A program made the translations under genes and the position numbers. The notes beneath the pieces were generated by a model. That model worked only from the letters and a program-made list of their open reading frames with translations. It did no database searches and had not been told where the DNA came from. A stretch of 64,000 nucleotides of DNA from Actinomadura rifamycini DSM 43936 (GTDB lineage: Bacteria > Actinomycetota > Actinomycetes > Streptosporangiales > Streptosporangiaceae): assembly GCF_000425065.1 (NCBI RefSeq), contig NZ_AULB01000018.1, forward strand, positions 1 through 64,000, given 5' to 3'. This document shows positions 41,978 to 50,455 of this stretch, one piece after another; positions within the stretch are counted from its first letter, which is position 1; each line of letters opens with the position of its first letter.

Positions 41978-43653
41978 CGGCCGCTCCCGGCGTCGGCGGG
42001 CACGGCGGACTCGGCGGCGAGCCGCGCGAGCGTCGCGGCGCACACCTTGCCCGTCGGCCCGAGCGGCAGCTCGTCCAGCACCAGGAAGCGCTCCGGGAGC
42101 CGCCGCTTGTCGAGGCCGCGCTCCCGCAGGTGGTCGAGCATCGCGGCGGGCGTCGGCGGCGGCGCCCCGCGCGGCGGCGCGACGCACGCGCACATCCGCT
42201 CGCCGAGGTCGCGGTCCCGGACCGGCACGCAGTGCACGTCCGCGACGCCCGGGTGGGAGGACAGCTCCCGCTCCACCTCCGCCGGGGACAGGCCGACGCC
42301 GCCGCGGATGACGACGCGTTTCAGCCGGTCGAGCACCCAGAGCGTCCCGTCCGGGTCGAGGCGGCCGAGGTCGCCGCTGCGCACCCACCCGCCGGGGGCG
42401 CGGTGCCGCGCGTCCAGCTCGGGCGCCGCGACGTAGCAGAGCGGCGTCATCGGGCCGAGCGCCCAGATCTCGCCCGCCTCCCCCGGCGGCAGCGGCCGCC
42501 CCCGCGGGTCGCGGACGCTGATCTCCGCGACGTCCGGGTCGGGCACCCCCGCGAGCCCCGGCCGCCACCCGCCCGGCACGCGCCCGGTGTGGCAGTTGAC
42601 GCCGTCGCTCGACCCGTAGATGTTCACGGGCGCGATCCCGAACCGGCGCGTGCACGCCTCCACCACGTGCCCGTGCACCGGGCCCGCGCTGGACACGACG
42701 GCGCGCAGCGACGACACGTCCGCGGCGGCCTCCGCCTCGGTCATCCGCCACAGCATCGTCGGGACGCCGAACAGGTGTGTCGGCCGGTGCAGCTCGACGG
42801 CGCGCAGCGCCGCCGCCGCGTCGAACCGGGGCAGCAGGACGAGCGTGCCGCCGAGCCGCGCGAGGACCACCGACGTGCCGAGCGACCCGTACGCGGACGC
42901 CAGCGACACCAGCAGCAGCGCCCGCATCGGCGCGCCGCCGCCGAGCGCCGCCACGTAGTTGCCGCGCCCGCCCGCCATCGCGTTGTGCGAGTACGCGACC
43001 ATCTTCGGCGCCGACTCCGACCCCGACGACACGAGCAGCCGCGCCGGGGCCTCGGCGTCCGGACGGGCGGGCCGCCAGGCCCGGACCTCCGCGGCGCCCG
43101 CGTCGTCCAGCGACCGCGCCCCGGCGCCGGACCCGTCGATCCGGCGGTGCGGCGTCCACACCCGGGTGCGGGCCGGGACGTCCACCGCGTCGATCATCCC
43201 GGGTACGGTGACGAGCGCGGCGGCCCGCGACAGCTCCAGCAGCCGGGCGACGTCGCGCGGCCCCCGGGTGTGCGGGATCGCCAGCGCGACCGCCCCGATC
43301 GCCGCCACCGCCAGCTCGGCGACGACCGCGTCCCGCCCGTTCGGCAGCAGCACGGCGACGATGTCGGCGGCGCCGTGCCCGCCCGCGGCGAGCGCCGCGG
43401 CCGCCCGCCGCACCCGCCCGTCCAGCTCGGCGTAGCTCAGCGCGCCCGCGTCGTCCACGACCGCGTCCCGCTCGGGCGCGTCCCGCACCCGCTCCCGGAA
43501 CAGCGTGTAGAGGTCGCGCCCCGGGCACACCCCCCGCGCGACCCACTCCCCCCGCAACCCGGCGGGCACGAGATCAGCGAGCACGACCCCGTTCCCCGAC
43601 CTCCACACACGAGACCCAGGACTGACGGCGGACGTGGATGGGGTGGGGGTCAT
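41974..43653 (-). CDS. AMP-dependent acyl/aryl ligase (AliA/EntE-like)
   Basis: A 559-residue ANL ligase. The N-terminus 'VPAGLRGEWVARGVCPGRDL' followed by YTLFRERV resembles cyclohexanecarboxylate- or aryl-acid-activating enzymes. The P-loop is unusual, 'LLVSSGSESAPKMVAYSHNA', with SES in place of TTG. The rest is canonical: 'VRSGDLGRLDPDGTLWVLDR', 'LKRVVIRGGVGLSPAEVE' and the Lys in 'GPTGKVCAATL'. It forms a coupled set with the CoA transferase upstream and the methyltransferase downstream. Substrate unknown; a cyclic acid is a plausible inference. Confidence 0.82.
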   Translation of the reverse strand: MTPTPSTSAVSPGSRVWRSGNGVVLADLVPAGLRGEWVARGVCPGRDLYTLFRERVRDAPERDAVVDDAGALSYAELDGRVRRAAAALAAGGHGAADIVAVLLPNGRDAVVAELAVAAIGAVALAIPHTRGPRDVARLLELSRAAALVTVPGMIDAVDVPARTRVWTPHRRIDGSGAGARSLDDAGAAEVRAWRPARPDAEAPARLLVSSGSESAPKMVAYSHNAMAGGRGNYVAALGGGAPMRALLLVSLASAYGSLGTSVVLARLGGTLVLLPRFDAAAALRAVELHRPTHLFGVPTMLWRMTEAEAAADVSSLRAVVSSAGPVHGHVVEACTRRFGIAPVNIYGSSDGVNCHTGRVPGGWRPGLAGVPDPDVAEISVRDPRGRPLPPGEAGEIWALGPMTPLCYVAAPELDARHRAPGGWVRSGDLGRLDPDGTLWVLDRLKRVVIRGGVGLSPAEVERELSSHPGVADVHCVPVRDRDLGERMCACVAPPRGAPPPTPAAMLDHLRERGLDKRRLPERFLVLDELPLGPTGKVCAATLARLAAESAVPADAGSGR

Positions 43654-45281
43654 GGGTGGGGCTCCTGGGGGTGGTCGAAGGTCCATGGGGCGCGGCTGTA
43701 GGTGGCGGTGCCGTCGGTTTCGAAGAGGGACGCGTAGGCGGGGTCGGCGGCCATCGCGGCGAGGTCGGTGACGACGGGCGCGCGCGGGGCGCCGTCCACC
43801 GGGGTGTGGACGGCGGTGCGGAGCAGGCGGGCGGCGTCGATCAGCGCCGTCGCGGCGCGGACGCCCGCGCCGGTGCGGGCGCGGGCGAGCAGGGCCGCGA
43901 CGGCGCCCTCGGCGGCGATCAGGGCGCCGAGCACGTCGGTGACCGTGAGGAGGGTGGGGCCGGACACGAGCGCGGCGACGCCCGAGTGGGCCTGCACGAG
44001 GTAGTCGGTGCCCATCGGCTGCGGGGCGGGGAGGGCGTCGGCCCAGCCGCCGGCGTGCGCGTACACCAGGGACGGGCGGACGGCCGCGAGGTCGGCGGCG
44101 CCCAGGCGGAAGCGGGCGGCGCGGCCCGGCGGCCAGTTCTGCAGGAACGCGTCGGCGGACGCGGCGAGCCGCAGGGCCGTGCCGCGCCCGGCGGCGGTCG
44201 TGAGGTCGGCCTCGACGGCGGACTTGCCGCGGTTGAGGGCGAGGAAGCGGGCGGAAAGGTCGCCGGACAGCGGCGGGACGCCGCGCAGCGGGTCGCCGCC
44301 GGGCGGTTCGAGCCGGACGACATCGGCGCCGAGGAGCGCGAGGAGGTGCCCGGCGAGCGGGCCCTGCACCCGGTTCGTCGACTCGACGACGCGGAGGCCC
44401 GCGAGGGGGCCGGGCCCGGCGGGCGGCGGGGCGGGCGGGGCGGCGGGCGGCGTCACCGCGCGCAGCCGCCACGGGGACGCCGGGGCGGGCGGCGGCGGCA
44501 CCGTCGCGGGCCGGACGGGCACGGCGCTGACGCCCGCGGCGTCGGCGGCGTCGCGGACGGCGCGGTACTCGTGCTCGCCCGCGGCCTTCGCGAGGTCCGG
44601 GGGGAGCGCGCAGGTCGCGGTGGCGAAGCGCTGCTGGAACGGGGGCCAGCCGCGGACGATCGCGGCGCGGCCCGCGCCGAGCGCCGACCAGAACCACAGC
44701 CACCGCTCGGCGTCGAACGTCTCGAGCTCGAACACGACGCCGTCGGACGAGCGGAACGGCGGGGTGCGCTCGGCGTCGCCGGCGGGGTCGGCGGGTCGCC
44801 CCGCGCCGGGTTCGGCGGTCGCGACGGCGACGTACTGGGTGAGCGCGAGCGCCGCGGCCTGCGCGACGGACGTGGTCGCGGCGACGTCCGTCCGGCCGTG
44901 CAGGGCGGCGAGGGCGGCGGCGGTGAACGCCTGCGCGGCGAGCACGCCCGCGCAGGCGGACGCGAAGTCGACGGGCAGGACGCGGGGGCCGCCGGCGGCG
45001 CGCCCGTGGACCTGCATGATGCCGCAGGCGGCCTGCACGTCGTGCTCGCCGCGCATCGGCACGGGCACCGGCCCGGACCAGCCGATGCGGCATTCGGGGA
45101 GGGCGCCGCCGAACGGGGCGCGGACGGCGGCGAGCCGTCCGGCGGGCGCGTCCGGCGGGGCGGCCCGGGCGTGCTCGACCGTGCAGCCGAGGGCGCGGAG
45201 GCGGGCCGCGGCGACGCGCAGCGGGAGGGTGTCGCCGGACGCGCGGACGGTCGTCCCGGCGAGGGGGCGCGTCACGTCCAT
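43650..45281 (-). CDS. CaiB/BaiF family CoA transferase, fused double form
   Basis: A 543-residue protein. Residues about 300-540 contain the classical family III opening 'GPLAGLRVVESTNRVQGPLA', followed by 'LLGADVVRLEPPGGDPLRG', 'FLALNRGKSAVEADLTTAAG' and 'GTDYLVQAHSGVAAL' with the probable catalytic Asp. The first 270 residues look like a second, divergent CaiB half ('RPLAGTTVRASGDTLPLRVA'). Such proteins move CoA between carboxylic acids. It is sandwiched between two acyl-AMP ligase genes with overlapping starts, implying shared acyl-CoA traffic. Confidence 0.78.
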   Translation of the reverse strand: MDVTRPLAGTTVRASGDTLPLRVAAARLRALGCTVEHARAAPPDAPAGRLAAVRAPFGGALPECRIGWSGPVPVPMRGEHDVQAACGIMQVHGRAAGGPRVLPVDFASACAGVLAAQAFTAAALAALHGRTDVAATTSVAQAAALALTQYVAVATAEPGAGRPADPAGDAERTPPFRSSDGVVFELETFDAERWLWFWSALGAGRAAIVRGWPPFQQRFATATCALPPDLAKAAGEHEYRAVRDAADAAGVSAVPVRPATVPPPPAPASPWRLRAVTPPAAPPAPPPAGPGPLAGLRVVESTNRVQGPLAGHLLALLGADVVRLEPPGGDPLRGVPPLSGDLSARFLALNRGKSAVEADLTTAAGRGTALRLAASADAFLQNWPPGRAARFRLGAADLAAVRPSLVYAHAGGWADALPAPQPMGTDYLVQAHSGVAALVSGPTLLTVTDVLGALIAAEGAVAALLARARTGAGVRAATALIDAARLLRTAVHTPVDGAPRAPVVTDLAAMAADPAYASLFETDGTATYSRAPWTFDHPQEPHP

Positions 45282-46879
45282 CGGCCCGTCCCGTACGTCT
45301 CGGGGGTGAGGCCGAGCCGCTCGCGCAGCGCGGCGCGCCGCACCTTGCCGGTGCCGGTGCGCGGGATGTCGTCCCAGGCCAGGACGACGGGTTCGGCGAG
45401 GGCGGGCAGGTCGGCGGTCGCGGCGCGCCAGGCTACGGGGTCGAGGGCGCCGCCGTCGGTGACGGCGACGGGCTGCGCCGGGCGGCCGGGGACGCTGAGC
45501 ACGACGCATTCGGCGACGCCGGGCAGCCGGTCCTCGATGACGTCCTCCAGTTCGGTGGCGTTCTCGGGGACGGCGTCGGCCTCCCGGTCGAGCAGGAGGA
45601 GGCGCCCGTCGCGGGTGAGGGCGCCGATGTCGCCGGTCATGAACCAGCGGCCCGCGCGCTTGCGCTCGAACCGGGACCGCTCGCCGACGTACCCGTCGGC
45701 GAGGGCGCGGGTGGCGCAGACGACGAGGCCGGGGGTGCCGCGCGGGACGGGCCGCAGGGTGGTGCGGTCGAGGACGCGGAGCCGGGTGCGGCCGGGGACG
45801 GGGCGGCCGAGGTCGCGGGTGGTGGGGTGCCGTTCGCGTTCGGCGGCGAGGGCGCGGCGGGTAAGGAACCGGAAGGTGAGCGGGCCGGTCTCGCTCTGCC
45901 CCCAGCCCTGGAGCCAGAGGGGCCGCGGGTGCCGCGTCGCGCCGAGGAACGCCCGGACGGTCGGCGGGTGCACGGCGTCGAACGTGCTGATGAAGAGCCG
46001 CACGCGGTCGAACGGGTGGTCGTCGCCGGTCCGGGTTCGGGACCGCCAGCGGACGAACGCGGCGGGCTGGGCCTCGACGACGGTGGGCCGGTGCCGGTCG
46101 AGCAGCGGCCCGGCCTCGTCCCAGCGGGAGTCGGGGATCGCGAGGAGTTCGCGGGGGCCGTGGGTGAGCGCGACGGCCGTCCAGGCGAGGGCGCGGCCGT
46201 GCACGAACGAGAACGATCCGGCGACGACGTCGTCGGGGCGGGCGGACAGCACCGGCCAGCGGTGCGCCTCGAACCCGGCGAGGCGGCGCAGCAGCGTCCG
46301 GGTGGTGTGCGCGACGAGCTTCGGGACGCCGGTGGTGCCGGACGTGTGCACGATCGCGAGCGGGTGGTCGACGGGCGGGCGGTACGGGGCGGGGGCGGGC
46401 GCGCCGCGCACGTCGTCCAGGGTGAGCGCCCCGGCGGCCGGGCCGTCCAGGACGAGCGTGCGGGCGGCGAGGGACTCGGGGGCGCGGCCCGCGGACCAGC
46501 TCGCGGCGAGCCGCGCCGCGTCGACGACGAGCAGGGCGGGGTCGAGCCGCTTGAGCAGGGTGTCGAGCGCGCCGGCGTCCAGGTGCGCGGACAGCGGCGC
46601 GGGGACGGCGCCGATGCGGGCGGCGGCGCAGCACAGCAGCACCGTGTCCCAGTGGTCGCGCTTGGCGATCGCGACCCGGTCGCCGCGCCGGGCGCCGGCG
46701 GCGGCGAGCCAGCCGGCGGCGTCCCGCACCAGCCCGGCGAGGGCGGGCAGGCCGTGGACGGTGCCGAGGCCGGGCGCGATGTCGAGCGGGCGGCTCAGGT
46801 GCACGGTCGTCGGGCGGCCCCGCGCGGCGAGGTCGTCGAACAGCGTGCCCAGGTCGATGCGTCGGCCGAGGGGGGTCAT
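45272..46879 (-). CDS. AMP-dependent acyl-CoA ligase
   Basis: A 535-residue ANL ligase. P-loop 'LAIVHTSGTTGVPKLVAHTT', aromatic motif 'LWLQGWGQSETGPLTFRF', hinge 'RWFMTGDIGALTRDGRLLLL' and C-terminal Lys in 'IPRTGTGKVRRAALRERL'. The linker after the hinge is DREADAVPENATELEDVIED, where the usual DR(K/R) is followed by an unusual acidic loop. It overlaps the FAD gene upstream by 4 bp and the CoA-transferase downstream by 10 bp. It is the second ligase of the cluster. Confidence 0.85.
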   Translation of the reverse strand: MTPLGRRIDLGTLFDDLAARGRPTTVHLSRPLDIAPGLGTVHGLPALAGLVRDAAGWLAAAGARRGDRVAIAKRDHWDTVLLCCAAARIGAVPAPLSAHLDAGALDTLLKRLDPALLVVDAARLAASWSAGRAPESLAARTLVLDGPAAGALTLDDVRGAPAPAPYRPPVDHPLAIVHTSGTTGVPKLVAHTTRTLLRRLAGFEAHRWPVLSARPDDVVAGSFSFVHGRALAWTAVALTHGPRELLAIPDSRWDEAGPLLDRHRPTVVEAQPAAFVRWRSRTRTGDDHPFDRVRLFISTFDAVHPPTVRAFLGATRHPRPLWLQGWGQSETGPLTFRFLTRRALAAERERHPTTRDLGRPVPGRTRLRVLDRTTLRPVPRGTPGLVVCATRALADGYVGERSRFERKRAGRWFMTGDIGALTRDGRLLLLDREADAVPENATELEDVIEDRLPGVAECVVLSVPGRPAQPVAVTDGGALDPVAWRAATADLPALAEPVVLAWDDIPRTGTGKVRRAALRERLGLTPETYGTGRWT

Positions 46880-48243
46880 CGGCTCACCTCCGGGGCGGGG
46901 TCGGGGTCGGGGGCGGCGCGGCTGTCGAGGTGCGCGGCGACGCGCGCGGCGGCCGTCCCGCCGGACGCGACGGCGCCCTCGCTGCACGGGCGCAGCGCCG
47001 TCCAGTCGCCCGCGTACTCGACGGCCGCGGCGGGGCGGCGGGCGAAGTCGGCGCGGAGCCGCAGCGCGCGCGGCGTCGCCTCCGGCAGCCCGTACCGGAA
47101 CCGCGTCACCCGGACGTGCCGGACGTGCCGGGACACGCCGGGGACGAACCGTTCGGCGCGGGCGAGCAGCCGGTTGGCGACGGCGTCGTCGGGCGCGCCG
47201 ACGAGTTCGGCGGTGCCGCGCGGCGACGTGATGAGCGACAGCAGGCCGCGCCCGCCGGGCGCCCGCCCGGGGTGCTTGCGGTGGTCGGCGGTGATCGCGC
47301 CGAGCAGCGGGTCGGCGGCGTCGGGGACGAGCGTCGCGAACCGGGGGCGGGTGCCGCGCGGCGCGAGCGGCCGGTCCAGGACGAGGCTGACGCGGAGCAT
47401 CGGCGCGTACCCGCAGGCCCGCAGGTACGCGGCGACCGCGGGTGGGGCGTCCGGGTGCAGCCGGGCCGCGACGGGCGCGGGCACGGCGAGGACCGCCGCG
47501 CGGGCCGTCACGGTCCCGCGCGGCGACTCGATCCGGACGCCGCCCGGCCCGTCCGCCACCCGCGTGACCGGGTGGCCGGTGACGACGTCGAGGCGGGCGG
47601 CGAGCGCGCGGGCGAGGGCGTCCATCCCGTCGCGGTAGGTGCGCCAGCCGCCGGAGCCGCCGGTGGACGCCAGGTGCGCGGCGAACGGGGCGGCGGCGGA
47701 GCGCTCGGGGTCCCAGCCGAAGAACCCGCCGACCAGCGGATGCACGAGGTACTCGCGCAGGTCGGGATGGTACGGCCGGACGAGTTCGGCGATCGTCGCG
47801 GTGCCGAGGGAGGTGTGCTCGGGGCGCCGCGGGTCGAGGTCGCCGAGCCGGGCCAGCCGCACCTGGAGCCGCACCAGGTCGAGGCGGGCGCGGAGCGGCA
47901 GGCCCGCGCCGGTCAGCAGCCCGAGGGGGCGGCCGACGTGCGGGCGGGTGCGGCCGCCGCGCCACACGGCGAGCGCGTCGGGGACCCGCGGGACGGCGCC
48001 CGGGTCGGCGTCGAGGCCGAGCGCGGAGATCAGCCGCCACGTCGCCGGGTACGCGGGCGGGCCGGGGAACATCTCGGCGCCGATGTCGATCAGGCAGCCG
48101 TGCTCGCGGACCGTCCGCATCCGCCCGCCGACGGCGGCCGCGGCCTCGAACACCCGGACCGTCCGGCCCGCCTCGGCGAGCGCGTGCGCGGCGGCCAGCC
48201 CGGCGGGGCCCGCGCCGACGACGGCGACGTCCAGGCCGGTCAT
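46876..48243 (-). CDS. FAD-dependent amine oxidase/protoporphyrinogen-oxidase-like enzyme
   Basis: A 455-residue flavoprotein. The N-terminal dinucleotide fold is 'LDVAVVGAGPAGLAAAHALA' with 'VFEAAAAVGGRMRT', the GG-motif of the superfamily. 'GWRTYRDGMDALARALAARL' resembles HemG/phytoene-desaturase-like relatives. The C-terminal FAD contact is 'VEYAGDWTALRPCSEGAVAS' then GGTAAARV. It probably oxidises or desaturates a hydrophobic intermediate. It overlaps UbiA upstream by 4 bp, suggesting that it acts on a prenylated compound (inference). Confidence 0.82.
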   Translation of the reverse strand: MTGLDVAVVGAGPAGLAAAHALAEAGRTVRVFEAAAAVGGRMRTVREHGCLIDIGAEMFPGPPAYPATWRLISALGLDADPGAVPRVPDALAVWRGGRTRPHVGRPLGLLTGAGLPLRARLDLVRLQVRLARLGDLDPRRPEHTSLGTATIAELVRPYHPDLREYLVHPLVGGFFGWDPERSAAAPFAAHLASTGGSGGWRTYRDGMDALARALAARLDVVTGHPVTRVADGPGGVRIESPRGTVTARAAVLAVPAPVAARLHPDAPPAVAAYLRACGYAPMLRVSLVLDRPLAPRGTRPRFATLVPDAADPLLGAITADHRKHPGRAPGGRGLLSLITSPRGTAELVGAPDDAVANRLLARAERFVPGVSRHVRHVRVTRFRYGLPEATPRALRLRADFARRPAAAVEYAGDWTALRPCSEGAVASGGTAAARVAAHLDSRAAPDPDPAPEVSR

Positions 48244-49199
48244 GACGCGAGCCCGGTGGCCGCCAGGTTCGCCGCCACCAGCAGCACCACGGTGACGCGG
48301 TGGGCGTGGATGGCGATGCGGCGGGCCCGCAGGATGTCGCCCCGGAACCCGATGACCAGGTGCGCGAGGCGCATCGCGACGACGGGCAGCAGCACCGCCG
48401 GGAACCACCACGGCGCCGCCCCGGCCGCCGCCGACCCGATGATCAGCAGCACCTGCGCGGCGGTCGCCGCGGCGACGAACGCGCGGTGCGTCCGCGCGGA
48501 CACGAGCGTCGCGACGGTGATGCGGCCCGCGTCCCGGTCGCCGTCCGCGTCGTTGGTGTTGGAGTAGAGCCCGAACAGCATCGGCCCCGCCCCGAACACG
48601 ACGGCCTGCACGATGACGAACGCGGACGCGGCGCCCGTCAGCAGCGCGTACGGGACGAGCGTCCAGCCGATCCCGAGCCCGATCAGGAAGACCTCCTGGA
48701 ACCCGCGGTAGCTGAGCTTCAGCCCCCACGAGTACTGGACGGACGCGGCGACGCACACCGCCGCGAGCGCGATCGCCCACAGCGGGCGGTGCGGGGCCGC
48801 CGCGACGCTCACCGCCCACAGCAGCGCGCCCGCCACCGTCGCCGACCAGGCGAACCGCAGCGCCTGCTCCTCGGTGAGGGTCCCCGCGACGAGCGGTTTG
48901 CGGTGCAGGCGGCGCCGCGCGGCGTCCGACCCGTAGTTCGCGGCGTCGCTGCCGTCGCGGAACCCGGTGATGTCGTCGAAGCCGACCATCGCGGCCACGA
49001 CGACGACCTCCGCGATCAGCACGAGGCCGAGCAGCCCGAACGTCCCGCCGTCCCAGCGGACGGCCGGGCCGAGCAGCGCCCACACCAGCAGCAGGCCGAG
49101 GTAGTAGTCGAAGATGTCGAGCTTGGCCAGGCGCGCGTAGGCGGCGAGGCCGGCGGGACCGGACGTGCCCGGCCGGGCGAGGGTCGTGTGGCGCGTCAT
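48240..49199 (-). CDS. UbiA-family membrane prenyltransferase
   Basis: A 319-residue membrane protein with about eight hydrophobic helices. The first Asp-rich motif is in 'AAMVGFDDITGFRDGSDAAN', and the second is in 'LFGLYSNTNDADGDRDAG', both needed to bind the Mg-prenyl diphosphate. UbiA enzymes attach a prenyl chain to aromatic or polar acceptors. The DDITGFRDGSD form is a variant of the common NDxxDxxxD. The start shares one base with the stop of the aminotransferase gene (TGATG), so it is tightly coupled within the cluster. Confidence 0.85.
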   Translation of the reverse strand: MTRHTTLARPGTSGPAGLAAYARLAKLDIFDYYLGLLLVWALLGPAVRWDGGTFGLLGLVLIAEVVVVAAMVGFDDITGFRDGSDAANYGSDAARRRLHRKPLVAGTLTEEQALRFAWSATVAGALLWAVSVAAAPHRPLWAIALAAVCVAASVQYSWGLKLSYRGFQEVFLIGLGIGWTLVPYALLTGAASAFVIVQAVVFGAGPMLFGLYSNTNDADGDRDAGRITVATLVSARTHRAFVAAATAAQVLLIIGSAAAGAAPWWFPAVLLPVVAMRLAHLVIGFRGDILRARRIAIHAHRVTVVLLVAANLAATGLAS

Positions 49200-50455
49200 C
49201 ACCGCTCCCGGTTCGTGTGGGTGTCGGGGTGTGCGTCGGGGTCGGGGTGCGTGTCGGGGTGTGCGTCGGCGAACGCGCAGACGGCGTCCGCGACGCGCTC
49301 CACCTGGGCGTCGGTCAGGTGCGGGTACAGCGGCAGCGAGATGTTGCGGCGGGCGGCGGACTCGGCGTTCGGCCACGCCGCGCCGGGCGCCGCGTGCGGC
49401 GCGAACGCGGGCTGGGCGGGAAGCGGGCGCGGGTAGTAGACGTGCGCCGTGATCCCCCGCTCGGCCAGGTGGGCGCGCAGCTCGTCGCGCCGCCCGGTGA
49501 GGACCGTGTACACGTAGTGGAAGCGGCCGTCGCCGCCGACCGGCGGCGCCGCCAGGCCCCGGTCGGCGAGCGGCGCGAACCGCCGCGAGTAGTACGCGGA
49601 GATCTCCGCGCGGCGCGCCAGCCGCCCGTCCAGTCCGGGCAGCCGGTGCAGCTGGAACAGCGCCATCACCTCGTCGAACCGGCTGTTGAGGCCGACGCCG
49701 TTCCGGCCGACGCGGTGGTGGACGAACCGGTGCACGCCGTCCTGCCCGTGGTTGCGCAGCATCCGGACGGCGCGGCCCAGCGCCGCGTCGCGGGTGAGGA
49801 CGACGGCGCCCTCCCCCGGCATCCCGAACGTCTTGACCTGGACGAACGAGTACACCCCGGCGTCGCCCCAGCAGCCCGCGGGGCGTCCCGCGAGCGTGCC
49901 GCCCTGCGCGAGCGCCGCGTCCTCCACGAGCGGCAGCCCGTACCGGTCGGCGAGGGCGCGGAACGCGGGCATGTCCGCCATCACCGAGAACATGTGGGCG
50001 GGCATGAGCGCCTTCGTGCGCGGCCCGATCAGCGCCTCGGCGGCGGCCGGGTCGACCGTCAGCCGGACCGGGTCGATGTCGGCGAACACCGGGCGGGCGC
50101 CGGCGTCCAGGACGGTCGCGGCGAGCGGCGCGCAGCCGAACGCGGGCACCACGACCTCGTCGCCGGGCCCGACGTCCAGCGCCGCGAGCAGCAGCGACAG
50201 CCCGGACGTTCCGCTGGAGCACGCCACCGCGTCGGCGGTGCCGGGCCCGAGGCGGTCGCGGAGCGCGCTCTCCAGGCGGGCGGTGTGCTCGCCGAGGATG
50301 AACGTCTGGCCGGGCGCGGTGCCGACGGCGCGGACGGCGTCCAGCAGCGCCTCCCGGTCGTCCTCGAACAGGTCGGGCGGGAAGAACGGGATGGTCGCGG
50401 CGGTGGTCTCGGCGGTGGATCCGGCGGTGGATCCGTCGAGGGGCGGGGCGGTCAC
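49199..50455 (-). CDS. DegT/DnrJ/EryC1/StrS-type PLP aminotransferase (first)
   Basis: A 418-residue PLP enzyme of the sugar/aminocyclitol aminotransferase family. Motifs: 'ACSSGTSGLSLLLAALDV', 'PGDEVVVPAFGCAPLAATVL', 'LPLVEDAALAQGG', and the PLP Lys in 'GVYSFVQVKTFGMPGEGAVV'. The C-terminal 'RNISLPLYPHLTDAQVERVA' is also typical. It ends in an odd His/Asp/Pro tail encoded by a duplicated DNA segment (49221-49269). It overlaps the second DegT gene by 4 bp. The pair probably aminate a keto-sugar or keto-cyclitol made by the Gfo/Idh enzymes. Confidence 0.88.
   Translation of the reverse strand: MTAPPLDGSTAGSTAETTAATIPFFPPDLFEDDREALLDAVRAVGTAPGQTFILGEHTARLESALRDRLGPGTADAVACSSGTSGLSLLLAALDVGPGDEVVVPAFGCAPLAATVLDAGARPVFADIDPVRLTVDPAAAEALIGPRTKALMPAHMFSVMADMPAFRALADRYGLPLVEDAALAQGGTLAGRPAGCWGDAGVYSFVQVKTFGMPGEGAVVLTRDAALGRAVRMLRNHGQDGVHRFVHHRVGRNGVGLNSRFDEVMALFQLHRLPGLDGRLARRAEISAYYSRRFAPLADRGLAAPPVGGDGRFHYVYTVLTGRRDELRAHLAERGITAHVYYPRPLPAQPAFAPHAAPGAAWPNAESAARRNISLPLYPHLTDAQVERVADAVCAFADAHPDTHPDPDAHPDTHTNRER
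49221..49269. repeat. 19-bp direct repeat in the 3' end of the first aminotransferase gene
   Basis: The 19-bp unit GTGTCGGGGTGTGCGTCGG occurs at 49221-49239 and again at 49251-49269. The 30-bp period keeps the reading frame and encodes a repeated Pro-Asp-Ala-His-Pro-Asp-Thr-His tail. It is likely a recent in-frame duplication. Confidence 0.8.

Noticed and set aside
43638..47231. 1197-codon plus-strand frame across the ligase/CoA-transferase genes
   Set aside because: A composition artefact of high-GC codons on the opposite strand. The minus-strand genes have full catalytic motifs and coupled starts.
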